Origin: Polytrichum commune
Taxonomy: Eukaryota; Streptophyta; Polytrichopsida; Polytrichales; Polytrichaceae
Length of the DNA: 64,000 nt
NCBI GenBank assembly: GCA_950295325.1
Contig: OX485807.1
Location: 30,413,666-30,477,665 of the forward strand
Direction: 5' to 3'
Positions within the stretch are counted from its first letter, which is position 1. The number at the start of each line of letters is the position of its first letter. Below are positions 11,956-24,408 of the stretch, in pieces. Made by a program: the position numbers and the translations under genes. The notes below the pieces were generated by a model, which was not told the DNA's origin, searched no databases, and saw only the letters and a list, made by a program, of their open reading frames with translations.

Positions 11956-12290
11956 GGACCCAGCAGCTTCAGACCATCATAACTTTCTTGTATGATGTCT
12001 GATTTGAACAATCAACCACTCCATCTTCATCTACGCTTCACGTAGATGCCGATGGACCCCTCACTTGACCCATTCAGGCAAGTATTGACGACGTTATTCC
12101 TGTTTGAACCTTGGCAGTCCCGGGAATCACTCCCAGGCACTGCTGGACCAGGGCGCTGTCCCGCGACAGCGCCCCACTCAAATGGCCATAACTCCTAGCT
12201 CACACCTCCGATTGAGGTGTTCTTCAGCTTTCTAGAATCACCACGCCATGAGCTACGTATAGCTCATGGCCTTACCCTTTGTGAACCCTT
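11956..12290 (-). repeat. Internal fragment of a family A LTR
   Basis: Matches the middle of the family A LTR in reverse orientation: CAGCAGCTTCAGACCATCAT, the ATCTACGCTTCACGTAGAT hairpin, the GCGCTGTCCCGCGACAGCGC palindrome and GCCATGAGCTAC are all in order. Both LTR ends are missing. It is more diverged than the complete LTRs, so it is an old insertion relic or part of a composite repeat. Confidence 0.75.
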
Positions 12291-15290
12291 TGAGTGGTCC
12301 ACCACTCTGCGGGATCACTTTTAGTTAGAATGTTAGCATTAAAAGTTAGAATTGATAGGGAATTTAGGGAAAATTAGTTCATTTAGCATTTAGCCTAGAA
12401 GAAGGAAGGTCAAAATGAAACTAAGTAGTGCTAGAAGATAGCAAAGTAGAAAAAATGTGCTAGCTAGTAAAAACAACTAGCTAAGCAAATATTAGTAGAT
12501 GCTAGCTATTAAGCAAATGTTAGTAAATGCTAGCTAAGCAAGTGTTAGTTTATTAGTTAGTGTGAGGCACACAAGACTATTAGAGGTGGTTTACGTTAGA
12601 AGATAAAATCGGCTTGAAGACTTTTGAAGACAAAAAAGAAAGAGAGCAAGGGGGCTACTTGCCCACTTGCCCCCTTGCCAATTCGATGGCGGAAAAATTA
12701 GAAAGATTTCTAAAGGTTTTCTGTCGGAGCCACCTCGGCGAGAGGGTGGCAACCTCAACCGGGAAAACCCCCGAGCCAAAATTTCGGGAAAGGGTTTGAA
12801 AAATGGATCCGGTGGAGGAGGGGTCCAACCCTTTTGTGAGAGGGTTTAAAAACCCCTCCTTCCACCTTGTAGCTCTCTCTCTTTCTCTAGTTTTTGGGCG
12901 AAGCCCTGCTTCAATGTAGTTAGGAAAAAATCCTTTAGCATGTATTTTCAATGGTCTAAAAGAAAGGCTTGAGAACCTCCTCTACTCTCTCTCTCCTAGT
13001 TAGGTTGTGTGTTTATTAACACACCAACAAAATTATTCCTTCTTTTGTAGAGGTAGGTTGGATGGTAGAGTTTTGAGTAGAGGCATTATAGACCTCATCT
13101 GCCAATGCCCTGAAGGCTTAGTTCAAAAGCTAGAACAAGATACTTATCATTTTTCTCTTAGAGAGATTTCATATAGCTATCCATAGCCGTTTCCCATTTG
13201 TGATTTGGTTGAGATGACAATTAGTTATGGATTTTCAAAGATGGAGTAGAAAAACTGGGTGGTCTTGTGGGTAGCGGCTGCTGGATCAGACCTGCGAGCC
13301 CAATAGGAATTTTAATTCCAAGAAATTATATTTTTCCCAAGTAGAACTTTTGTGTAGCTTTCCAAAATGGCTTAGAACATTTGATTTGAGCATGATTTGA
13401 ATTAGATATGAATTGTGTAAGATGGGACACATAGTTTGAGAACTTTTGGTTGACTGCTGCATTACAGAGGACCTGCTGGGTTCACTTCGGCTTGCCTTTC
13501 TAATCACATATTTTTATCAAATACATCTTTTTAATATCTCTCCAGGGTCATATAGAACGTTTGATTTGACTAAGATTTGAATTAGATATGAATTGTTGAA
13601 GGCGAGATACATAGTTTAAGCCTTCTTGATTGACTGCTGTGTTACAAGGAGTCCGCTGAATTTCTATTAGCTTAACCTGCTGATGTCATAATTTTTCTAG
13701 TTAGAGCTTGTTCATAGCTTTCCAATGATATAAGGAAAGCCTAGATCCAAGTAGTAAGGAATGTGCTATGAATTTTTGAAGTTAGAAGGTAGATAGGTGG
13801 GTTGGAAGGGTCGGTTGAATCGACCTCACACTTCCAACCCTCATAACTTTTGCATTTCTTATCCGATTAGAGTGATTTTTAGATCATTGGAAAGATAATT
13901 TGGTGCACTAAGTATAAATATTATGCTTAGGATTAAATTACAGGGCAGAATAACACTTTATATTTTAATTGTTAACTAAGGTACGCTTACTACCAAACTA
14001 GTTACAAAGAAGGAGGCAAGGTCGACGCTCGGAAAGTGGAGCAAGGAAGGAGGTAGCGGCTCGGCCTACATCAAGCCCAAATCAACCGAGGAAAATTGAG
14101 GTAAATTAACTAACCTTAAGCCTTCCATTTAGGATTGGAGGGAGCACGGCTAAGGTACGCATTTCTAAACCCACTCACCTATCTCGTAAGGTCAAGTGGC
14201 TTGACCACTTGACCGCCAAGGGAGTACCCAATTCCATTGTTTTCGGGGCCCTTGGTATGTTTTGTGGTAGTAGCTTCATTTATTAGCAAGTTTTGTGTGT
14301 GGTAAGTCGGATTAATCACCGACACGACCACTCTGAATGTTGTTGGTGGAAAGGTGGGGTTAATGACCCGCGAATCCACTATTATGTTGTTGGCCCCATA
14401 GATTAGGAGTAATGGCCCCAATTTATGAAGATTGCGCAACAGGTTGAACCTACAGGTCGCCCGTCACCCTGGTCCCATTGAGTTGCATTTCGTGGTCTAT
14501 CCAGTGTAAACACATTTAACAATCAAAACATACAAAATAAATCGTAAACCCTTGTTGGCAAGAGACCCGAGGTAAGGGGTGATGCCTAATATGTTAATGT
14601 AGTAAGTTAGGACGTGCAAACAAAAGTAAGTAATTAAGAAGGAATTTGTGTGAAGGGTGGGACTTAGGCCAAGTTCCCCCGCTTAGAAAACTAAATAGAA
14701 CTAAATAAAGAAATAGGAAGAATTGAATGGTCCATCAAATTGTCGTTATTCCGTTCGTTGAGTTAGGGTGGTATGCGTCACACCCGGTTGGGTGTATCAG
14801 AACCATCCCAATTCACAAATTAGGATTGCCTTGGTTTCAAGGCTGGTGCGTCTGCGCGTAGAATAGGTTGTAGGTTAAGGTTAGAACTAGATATGAAATT
14901 GGTTAGTGGAGTTTAAAGCCACACTAGTAAAAAACTAAGGCCTAACCTCCGGAGGTACTACGACGCATATTTAATCTCCCTTAAAAATCTAACTACTCAC
15001 GTTATACACCTATCATCCGGGTTCGGCTTGGGCGCCTGCAAATGCAGGCCACCTTCACCGAAGGGCTTGTGTGATACTTTTAGGCTCCCTCGAAAGGGGG
15101 TGGCCCAAAAGTACCACACCCTTGTGCCTCCTAGTCTCAGAGAGTGAGCGGCGACGTTTGTAGGCGGCGAAGTATGTGAGCGGCGAACCCATAACCCTTG
15201 CTTCAAACCCACTAGGCATCCTTAAAGAAAGAAAAAGACGAAGGAGAAGGTGAAGGTGAAGGTGAATTTTTTCAGCATCCTTAGATGTGA
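12291..15290. other. Non-coding intron-like stretch with small local repeats
   Basis: About 3 kb with no credible coding frame. Short repeats of GCTAGCTAAGCAAATGTTAG type lie near 12475-12560. A diverged unit spaced about 180 bp (TTGAATTAGATATGAATTG) occurs near 13395 and 13570. It resembles a decayed LTR-element leader, but no ends or primer site were found. It probably belongs to a long intron of the cargo gene. Confidence 0.35.
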
Positions 15291-17300
15291 GCGCTAGGGG
15301 GACTGTCGGATCCGACAGACCCCTAGGGGCACATATGTGCACCTCGCTTTATGGATAGGGAGGTCTGAATAGATCTGATGTGAGGGCCTGAATGTGTAAT
15401 ATGTGGTTGATAGCTCTATAGGTAGAGGGGGGTAAGGTTAGATTTTTGGATTTGAAAATCCATAGGTGGATGCTTGCGAGGTCTGGTGAGGGGGCCTTAA
15501 TGGTTTGTCGGATCCGACAAACCCTTTGGGTGCCTCCTTCAGAACCTCCGGTGGATGTTTGCAAGGTCTGGTGAGGGGGCCCAAAGGGTCTGTCGGATCC
15601 GACAGACCCTTTGGGTGCCTCCTTCAGAACCTCAGGTGGATGCTTGCGAGGTCTGGTGGGGGGGCCTAATGGTTTGTCGGATCCGACAGACCCTTTTGGT
15701 GCCTCCATCAGAACCTCAAAAAGGTTTTATTTTTTAATTTTCTCTTTCTGGTTGCTCGGGGAATCGAGTAAGCTGAGGGCCAACTAGGATAGTTAGTGGT
15801 GGTTTATGGCTGTTCGGCTTGGCTAGGGAGTTGTGTTTAGAGGTCTGATGTGAGGGCCTGAATGTGTAATATGTGGTTAATATGTGGCCCTAGGCCTCTG
15901 TCGGATCCGACAGCCCATTGGAAGCCATCTTGGGGACCTCTCAATTTATTTATTTTGTTTTAATTTGGTCTCAGGTGAGGGCTGAGGTGAGGGCTTGTAT
16001 GGTTTTAAATTCTGAATTTTCAAGCTAAGGTGCTTGTGGGAGAGCTCCAAAGGGAGGGCCCTAGGCCTCTGTCGGATCCGACAGCCCATTGGAAGCCATC
16101 TTGGGGACCCAGCAGCTTCAAACCATCATAACTTTCTTGTATGATGTCTGATTTGAACAACCAACCACTCCATGTTCATCTACGCTTCACGTAGCTGCCG
16201 ATGGACCCCTCACTTGACCCATTCAGGCAAGTATTGACGACGTTATGCCTGTTTGAACCTTGGCAGTCCCGGGAATCACTCCCAGGCACTGCTGGACTAG
16301 GGCTCTGTCGGATCCGACAGCCCATTGGTGGGCACCTTGGGGACCTCTCAAGATATTTTTTTTTGCTTCAATTTGGTATGGATGAGGGCTGAGGTGAGGG
16401 CTTGTATGGTTTTAAATTCTGAATTTTCAAGCTAAGGCGCTTGTGGGAGAGCTCCAAAGGGAGGGCCCTAGGCCTCTGTCGGATCCGACAACCCATTGGA
16501 AGCCATCTTGGGGACCTCTCAATTTAATTATTTTGTTTCAATTTGGTCTCAGGTGAGGGCTGAGGTGAGGGGTTGTATGGTTTTAATTTTTGAATTTTCT
16601 AGCTAAGGTGCTTGTGGGAGAGCTCCAAAGGGAGGGCCCTAGGGGGCTGTCGGATCCGACAGCCCATTGGAAGCCATCTTGGGGACCTCTCAATTTATTT
16701 ATTTTGTTTCAATTTGGTCTCAGGTGAGGGCTGAGGTGAGGGGTTGTATGGTTTTAATTTCTGAATTTTCTAGCTAAGGTGCTTGTGGGAGAGCTCCAAA
16801 GGGAGGGCCCTAGGCCTCTGTCGGATCCGACAACCCATTGGAAGCCATCTTGGGGACCTCTCAATTTATTTATTTTGTTTCAATTTGGTCTCAGGTGAGG
16901 GCTGAGGTGAGGGGTTGTATGATTTTTTTCCAAATTTTCTAGCTAATGTGCTTATGGGAGAGGGCTTAGGGGGGCTTTGAGGTTTTCTTTTTGTTGAAAT
17001 AGATTTGATTTAGCTTATGGGCTCGGGCAGATGTGAAGGCTTGGATGGTTTTTTTTCTCGAATTTTTGGTTAAGGTGCTAGTGGGAGAGCTTTGGAGGGG
17101 GGCTTAGAGGTTTGCTTTGGTTGAAATTGATTTGCCTTTGCTTATGGGTGAGGGCGGGTATGGTTTTTTTTTAATTTTCTAGCTAGTGTGCTAGTGGGAG
17201 CGGGCTGAAGTGATGGCTTGAGAGGTTTGTTTTAGTTGCAAATGATTTGATTTTGCTTTTGGGAGAGGTCAAATGGATTCCTACTTCTGAACCTTTTAAA
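15291..17300 (+). repeat. Intronic palindrome array, about 171-bp period in part (right block)
   Basis: Palindromes of the form (C/T)TGTCGGATCCGACA(G/A) begin at 15303, 15505, 15590, 15674, 15898, 16069, 16305, 16476, 16647 and 16818. From 15898 on many are 170-172 bp apart, within a repeat carrying GAGAGCTCCAAAGGGAGGGC and TTGGGGACCTCTCAA. The 15500-15700 part has an 85-bp unit (GGTGCCTCC..AGAACCTC). The final 400 bp is the minisatellite without palindromes. No coding potential. Confidence 0.75.
16110..16298 (-). repeat. Second internal fragment of a family A LTR
   Basis: CAGCAGCTTCAAACCATCAT through CCCAGGCACTGCTGGACTAG, the same internal LTR portion as at 11956 but shorter, with palindrome-repeat sequence directly on both sides. 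The two fragments appear to have been copied as part of the intronic repeat rather than inserted separately. Confidence 0.7.
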
Positions 17301-17622
17301 GTGGTCATTCTTATGCATATTTTGTTCATTTGGCTGGTCCTCACCTTTGTAACTAATTGCTTCTCAGGAGATCATTGAGATGGTGGGGGATGGAGAGTCT
17401 TTGGATGTTGGGGTTCGCAATGGTGCTAAGTCATCCCTTAGTGTTAAGGAGCATAAGGAGCAAGGGTCTCTGTTGTCACTTGCTGAAAATATTGGGCTTA
17501 CACCAGGTAGTAGTGAACCCCATACACCCGGGATGCCACTCTGCGTCTCACCTACAGAATCGGATGTCGGTGTTCGTGCAATGGAGTATCAGATTCACCA
17601 CAATTTAAAGAAAGATAGCTTC

Positions 17623-18466
17623 TGTCGCGCACCTCTCCATAAGGAGTGCCCGAAACACCATGGGCACAAGGGGGACCCCGGAGTGACACCCGGGACTTGT
17701 GGCGCCGTTGGTGAGAGGGCCCAAGTGATCCTAGTGTGGGTGAGGGCCCCGGGCGTTAGGAACGCCTCCCACCCACAAAGACTAGGAGGCATGAGGGTGA
17801 GGCCATGAGCTATGCGTAGCTCATGGCGTGGTGATTCTAGAATGCTCAAGATCACCTCAATCGGAGGTGTGAGCTAGGAGTTATGGCCATTTGAGTGGGG
17901 TGCTGTCCCGGGACAGCGCCCTGGTACAGCAGTGCCTGGGAGTGATTCCCGGGACTGCCAAGGTTCAAACAGGCATAACTTCCTCAAGACTTGCCCGAAT
18001 GGGGCAAGTGAGGAGTCCATCGGCATCTACGTGAAGCGTAGATGAGGATGGAGTGGTTGGTTGTTATGATCAGACATCATACAAGGAAGTTATGATGGTC
18101 TGAAGCTGCTGGGGGGGGGTTCTAGGCCCAGCAGCTAAGGGAAAATGTCCACTTGGCCCCAACTCTTGGTAGAGAGACAAGAGGTTGGTTGGCGGTGGGG
18201 TAGGGGCTCCGTGTAGAGTCCTGGAGGCTTATATGGGTGAGGTGGTGTGGCCTCACCCACCCGAGGCCGAACGGCAAGGCCTCCATGGGCTTTGGCCTAT
18301 TGTGAGGCCATAGTTGCCTAGTATGGTTCGGGTTGTTGTAGTGTTGCTCCGGCAATGACGAGCTAACCATTAGCATGGCGGTATGCGAAGGGTTAGCCAC
18401 TCGTAACCTTTGCTAGAATTGAAAATTGGCAAGATGGTCAAGGGGGGGCTAGCAAGGGTTGCGACA
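17623..18466 (+). repeat. Element 1 5' LTR (844 bp, internal deletion)
   Basis: Begins TGTCGCGCACC and ends GGTTGCGACA, followed 2 bp later by the primer-binding site. It lacks about 132 bp near its right end (between CTCCGGCAA and GACGAGCTAACC) that is present in the 3' LTR. Confidence 0.9.
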
Positions 18467-18468
18467 CT

Positions 18469-18480
18469 TGGTATCAGAGC
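18469..18480 (+). promoter_or_regulatory. Primer-binding site, initiator-Met tRNA type (element 1)
   Basis: TGGTATCAGAGC, 2 bp after the 5' LTR and followed by AGGGTTCC. This is the standard plant LTR-retrotransposon primer site complementary to the 3' end of initiator methionine tRNA. Confidence 0.9.
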
Positions 18481-19566
18481 AGGGTTCCAATATTTTGAGC
18501 TAGCACTTTGAGGGAGACATGGCTATGAAACCTGAGGGTTATTATGGTGAGCCCGGGTTTTCCAAAAGGTTGTAAGGCTCAAATTGGAACAAAGATCATG
18601 TGTAAATGGAATTTGGCCATACCATTAGTTCTAATGACAATGGTGGGCATGATGGTGGATTTAGTAAGGAAAATGGTGGAGTCCTTTGAAAGGGCTCCCG
18701 CACACCTCAAAAAAACATTTGGGGCCTAGAATACCGAATGCACCCAAAACCTTGGAGGGCATTAATGTTGGATTGAAATTCCAATTCGAAATGCTTGGAA
18801 GGTATTGATGTTGGAATGAATTTGGTGGAAATGAGGCGTCCGGGCCTCTTAAGGCGTATATGCGCGCATTTCACACCAAATAAATAGTACATCTTTGATG
18901 AACGAGCTTTCTAAGAAATGCATCGTTTTAGGTGGGTTTCAAAAGCGGGTGGTGAATACCAAGGTCAAATTTCCAAAGTTTATTGAGCTTGTGGCGGGGA
19001 TCATCAAAATTGCCATGAGCATCAAGGCCGATGACCCCATTAAGCAATTTGGCGGTGCGTTACAACAATGGACGTTGAGGGGAGATAGGTTCCCTGCCAA
19101 ACAATACTTGTGCCGCGAACCGAATGTAAGACGATGGCATTGTGGCCAAGGCTAGTAGCCTTAAGCCGAGGCTAAGTCTTTTGTACCTTGAGGCTCAAAT
19201 GAATGGGAGAAATGTCTCATGTATTGATAAAGAGGCTGCCACTTCTTCTTGAGCCCAAAACTCATAAGGGAGTTGGGGCTTGCCGATTGGTAGAGCGGGC
19301 AAGCCCATCAAGGTGCGGTTTGGAAAGGGCGATCCGCATGAGATAAAAGAGGCCGCGATGCATGTAACCTTTCAACGAGGGACATTGGATTTTTGTCAAA
19401 ATTTCACACCAAGTGAAATAGATAAAATGCATGTCATTGTGAAGGCCGCCTTCTTTGAAACTCACATGATAGATGTGAGGTGCAAGTCGGTTTGCTTGCG
19501 GTGCATTATGATGTGTCATAATGGCAAAGAATTGAAGTTCAAATTAACAATGACTCCTATGGTAGG

Positions 19567-20507
19567 TGTCGCGCACCTCTCCATGAGGAGTGCCCCCAAC
19601 ACCATGGGCACAAGGGGGACCCCGGAGTGACACCCGGGACTTGTGACGCCATTGGTGAGAGGGACCAAGTGATCCTAAGGTGGGTGAGGGCCCCGGGCGT
19701 TTAGAACGCCTCCCACCCACAAAGACTAGGAGTCATGAGGGTAAAGCCATAAGCTATGAGTAGCTTATGGCGTCCCGATTCTAGAATGCTAAAGAACACC
19801 TCAATCTGAGGTGTGAGCTAGGAGATATGGCACTTTGAGTGGGATGCTGTCCCGGGACAGCGCCCTGGAACAGCAGGGGCCTGGGAGTGGCTCCCGGGAC
19901 TGCAAAGGTTTAAACAGGCATAACTTCCTCAATACTTGCCCGAATGGGGCAAGTGAGGAGTCCATCGGCATCTACGTGAAGCGTAGATGAGGATGGAGTG
20001 GTTGGCTGTTATGATCAGACATCATACAAGGAAGTTATGATGGTCTGAAGCTGCTGGGGGGGGTTCTAGGCCCAGCAGCTAAGGGAAAATGTCCACTTGG
20101 CCCCAACTCTTGGTAGAGAGACAAAAGGGATGTTGACGGTGGGGGAGGGGCCCCGCCAAAAGTCCTAGAGGCTTATATGGGTGAGGCGGCTTTGCCGACC
20201 GACCCCCCCGGAGCATACTTGGCAATGTGCTCCGGGTGGTTGTAGTGTTGTCCTAGCAACACTATGACCAAGTAGGGAGTGGACTTCCATAGATGGAAGT
20301 CCACCTTAGCGATGGGTTACCTACTAAGGGGAAAGAGTCCCGAATGCATGTGTAGGAGGGTTTGGTGACCGAATATGGGATTGAAGGTCCGCGGTTTTGG
20401 GAGCTAACCATGCATGTGCGTGGGATGTGCAGGTTAGCGCTCGGGACACTTGCTAGAGTTGGAAAGCGATTGAGCTAAGTGGAGAAAAACTAGCAAGGGT
20501 CGCGACA
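19567..20507 (+). repeat. Solo LTR, diverged subfamily, inside element 1
   Basis: 941 bp with LTR termini, flanked by the perfect TSD GTAGG (19562-19566 and 20508-20512). Removing it rejoins ..CCTATGGTAGGAGGACC.. as in the other copies. Its middle part (about 20120-20450) differs strongly from the other LTRs, so it represents a subfamily. Confidence 0.9.
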
Positions 20508-20930
20508 GTAGGAGGACCTAAGTTGAATTTGGTCTTAATGGACCGAATGAAAAAAAAGAAAACATAATGGTCGTGGTTCAATTGGAGCAACTCCAAGGAA
20601 CGTATGGGGAGGCTAGGAAAGATGGGCCTCCCCCAAACAACATTGGTGTGATGTTGGTGAGATACAAGGATGTATTCACCAATGTGTTGCCCAAAAAAAT
20701 TACCGCCAAGGAGTGAAAAATAACTTTGCTCAACGAGAGATTGACTTCTTGAGGTATGTGGTGACAAAGGAAGTTGGTGGACGAACATGAAGAATGTCAA
20801 GGCAATCCAAAAGGAGAATTGGCCCTTGATTCAAAAGGGCTTAGGTCATTTGTTGGCCTAGCCAATTAGTACCACAATTTCATTCGAGAGTTTTCTAAGG
20901 TTGCTAGGACCTTATTCAACTTATTGAGGA

Positions 20931-22830
20931 AAATGGCTATCCCAAGAGTGGGATGAGCCTTGTCACCAAGCCTTTGGGGGGCTCAAAAACAAGTTCTCTT
21001 CGCCGCCCGTGCTTAAGTTCGCGGACTTTGACAAACCTTTTGAGGTGCATACGGGGGCGAGTGACTTTAGCATTGGCGGATGTTGAGGCAAAATGGATGG
21101 CCATTGCTGTCGCGCACCTCTCCATGAGGAGTGCCCGAAACACCATGGGCACAAGGGGGACCCCGGAGTGACACCCGGGACTTGTGGCGCCGTTGGTGAG
21201 AGGGCCCAAGTGATCCTAGTGTGGGTGAGGTCTCCGGGAGTTGGGAACGCCTCCCATCCACGAAGACTAGGAGGCACAAGGGTAAGGCCATGAGCTATGC
21301 GTAGCTCATGGCGTGGTGATTCTAGAATGCTCAAGAACACCTCAATCGGAGGTGTGAGCTAGGAGTTATGGCCATTTGAGTGAGGCGCTGTCCCGGGACA
21401 GCGCCCTGCTACAGCAGTGCCTGGGAGTGATTCCCGGGACTGCCAAGGTTCAAACAGGCATAACTTCCTCACCACTTGCCTGAATGGGGCAAGTGAGGAG
21501 TCCATCGGCATCTACGTGAAGCGTAGATGAAGATGGAGTGGTTGGTTGCTGGAATTAGACATCATACAAGGAAGTTATGATGGTCTGAAGCTGCTGGGGG
21601 CTTCTAGGCCCAGCAGCTAAGGGAAAATGTCCACTTGGCCCCAACTCTTGGTAGAGAGACAAGAGGTTGGTTGACGGTGGGGTAGGGGCCCCGCGTAGAG
21701 TCCTAGAGGCTTATATGGGTGAGGTGGTGTGGCCTCACCCACCCGAGGCCGAACGGCAACGCCTCCATGGGCTTTGGCCTATTGTGAGGCCATAGTTGCC
21801 TAGTATGCTTCGGGTTGTTGTAGTGTTGCTCCGGCAACGCGATGATCAACATAGGATTGGACTTCCATGGATGGAAGTCCACATTGGGGGATTGGGTTAC
21901 CGATTAAGGGGTGAGTCCCGAAAGCAAAGTAGGAGGGTTGGTTCCCTCCTATGAACTATTGGTCCGGGGTAAGAGGAGCTATCCATTAGCATGGCGGAAT
22001 GCGAATGGTTAGCGCTCGTAACCTTTGTTAGAAACAAAAATTGGCAAGATTGTTAAGGGAGCTAGCAAGGGTTGCGACAATTGCATATAAGAGCATGAAT
22101 CTCGATGGTTGTCCGACCTTGTCCAACTTATGCAAGAAATGGCTATCCCAAAAGTGGGATGAGCTTTGCCACCAAGTCTTTAAGGAGCTTAAGACCAAGT
22201 TTTCTTCGCCGCCCGTGCTCAAGTTTGCGAAATTTGACAAACCTTTTCAGGTGCATACGGGGGCGAGTAACTTTACCATTGGCGGATGTTGATCCAAGAT
22301 GGATGCCCATTGCATATGGGAGCATTAAGCTTAAAGGTTGTCAAACCTTGTGCGACTTGTGAAAGAAATGGCTATCCCAAGAGTTGGATGAGCCTTGCCA
22401 CCAAGTCTTTGAGAAGCTTAAGAGCAAGTTCTCTTCGCCACCCGTGCTCAAGTTCGCGGAGTTTGACAAACCTTTTGAGGTGCATACGGGGGCGAGTGAC
22501 TTTACCATTGGCGGATGTTGAGGCAAGATGGATGGCCATGGCATATGAGAGCATAAAGCTCGATGGTTGTCCCACCTTGTGCGACTTGTGGAAGAAATGG
22601 CTATCCCAAGAGTGGGATGATTTTGTCACGAGTCTTTGGGGAGCTTAACACCAAGTTCTCTTCGCCACCTGTGCTCAAGTTCGCGGAGCTTGACAAACCT
22701 TTCGAGGTGCATACAGGGGTGAGTGCCTTTGCCAATGGTGGATTATGTGTAAGATGGATGGCCATTGCATATGGGAGCATAAAGCTCGATGGTTGTCAAA
22801 TAAGACAACCAACTCATGACAAAGAACTTC
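20931..22830 (+). repeat. Four tandem RNase H-proximal modules (229 bp) in element 1
   Basis: AAATGGCTATCCCAA starts modules at 20931, 22136, 22365 and 22594. After removing the solo LTR the spacing is 228-229 bp. Each module codes for ..QEWDEPCHQ.F.ELK.KFSSPPVLKF....KPFEVHTGAS.F..GG.., the segment joining reverse transcriptase to RNase H in gypsy elements. Two or three copies occur in the other elements. Confidence 0.75.
21108..22079 (+). repeat. Solo LTR inside element 1
   Basis: 972 bp, TGTCGC..GCGACA, flanked by the perfect TSD ATTGC (21103-21107 and 22080-22084). Its removal restores ..GGCCATTGCATAT.. of the parent element. Confidence 0.92.
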
Positions 22831-23187
22831 TTTGCCGTAGTGCATTGCTTGAAGATGTGGCGACATTATATGGGGTCGCACAAAGCAAAGGTCTACATGG
22901 ACAATGTGTCCTAAAAGTATTTTGACATACAAGCGTAAGTGAACGCCAAGTCATTGCGGTGGCATGATAGTTTGGCGCTTATGAAGGTGGATTTGATCCA
23001 CAAACCGGACCGTGGAAATGTGGTGCCGGATGCGCGAAGTAGACCGGAAGAGTTCCAAGCAATGAGAACCATCCAAACCTTGTGGCTAATGTGTGCCGGC
23101 AAAGGAAACTTGTGATGCAAGATACGGGAGGAGTAAATTAACTACCCCAAAGCACAAAAGCTTTTAGGTGAGCTTCGCAAGACCAAG

Positions 23188-24408
23188 GTGCTCAAAGAGG
23201 TTAAGTTGGTGGACGGATTGTTCAAGTGCAAACAAAGTCGGGTATATGTGCCACAAGGCAAGTTGAGGCTATCGGTTTTGAAGGAAGTATGTGATAGTCC
23301 TATTGCCGGCCATAGAGGAGAAAGAAAAAGCCGCCATAGAATGGTGTCAAAGAGGTACCATTGGCGGTGCATAAAGAAAGATATAGCCCACTTTGTGAAG
23401 GCTTGAATCAAAGTGCCAAGTGAACCGAGCCTCTTACCAAAAGGAAGGCGGCTTCTTGCAACCGTTGCGTATCCCGTTGGCGCCATGGCATGGTATGTGC
23501 ATGGACTTGATCACAAGTTTGCCGGAGTCACATGGGTATGATGCCATCTTGTTGATGGTAGAGCGGTTTGCCAAGTTGGCACACATGGTGCCGATTGTGG
23601 GAACCGCCACCGCGTTGGAGACCGCATAGCCTTTTCTCAAAGGATGCTTGAGGCACCACGGGTTGCCAAGAGTGATTGTGTGGGATCAAGATCCAAAGTT
23701 CACAAGTGCATTTTCAATGCATTTCTCTAAGGAGGTCGGAATGAAACTAAGGTTTAGCACGACCTTGCATTCCCAAATGAATGGGAAATCGGAGCGTGTG
23801 AATGGAGTCTTGAAGCAATACTTGAGGAACTTGGTGGGGGCGGACCAAGGAGATTGGGCGGACTATGTGGGTCGAGCAGAGTGTAATTGCAATGTAGCCA
23901 CGCACTTGGCTACCAAGGGGTGGTCTTTGGTGGTGGCTTATGGAGTGGATGCGCTCCAACCTATTAACCTAGCTCTCGAGGGGGCACATTCAACACTAGA
24001 GTTCAACCAAGATGGTGAGGACTTGGCCAAGGAGCAAAAAAACAAGTCTTGGAGATGACCAAGTTGTTGGTGGAGAAAGCCCGAAGGTGTTGCGAAGTGC
24101 GAATCAATGCCGGAAGACGCAAAGTGGACAATGAGGTGGGCCAAAAGGTGTTGTTGAATGTGAACAACTTCACTTACCCGAAAGGCCTCACTCCAAAGTT
24201 TATGTCCAAAATTGGAGCTCCGTTTCCCATTGTGGAACAAGTGTTCAAGGACATATATAAGTTGGAATTACCGCCCGAGATCAAAGTGCATCCCATATTT
24301 CATGTCTCATTCCTAAAGTCATTTAAGGACGACACCTTGTGGCCCGAACACAAGCAAGTGATTAGGCCACCTCCCGACCTTGTGGACATCATTTGGAACA
24401 TGAGGTAG
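23188..24408 (+). pseudogene. Integrase region of element 1
   Basis: Ty3/gypsy integrase: zinc-binding segment (GHRGE.. to ..HFVKA, with TGA at 23404 where the CxxC cysteine belongs), core D at MDLITSLPES, D at VIVWDQDPKF and E at NGKSERVNGVLKQYLR. It ends with the C-terminal segment VHPIFHVSFLKSF. TAG at 23627 separates the first core half from the second. The same two stops are in the other copies. It could not give a full enzyme. Confidence 0.8.

Noticed and set aside
12591-12951. Small open frames on both strands around 12.6-12.95 kb
   Set aside because: Short, no domain, within repeat-flanked non-coding DNA.
9477-16833. CRISPR-like array (short palindromic repeat with regular spacing)
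   Set aside because: The spacers are themselves repeats, the spacing is 85-430 bp, and the context is a plant intron; no cas genes.
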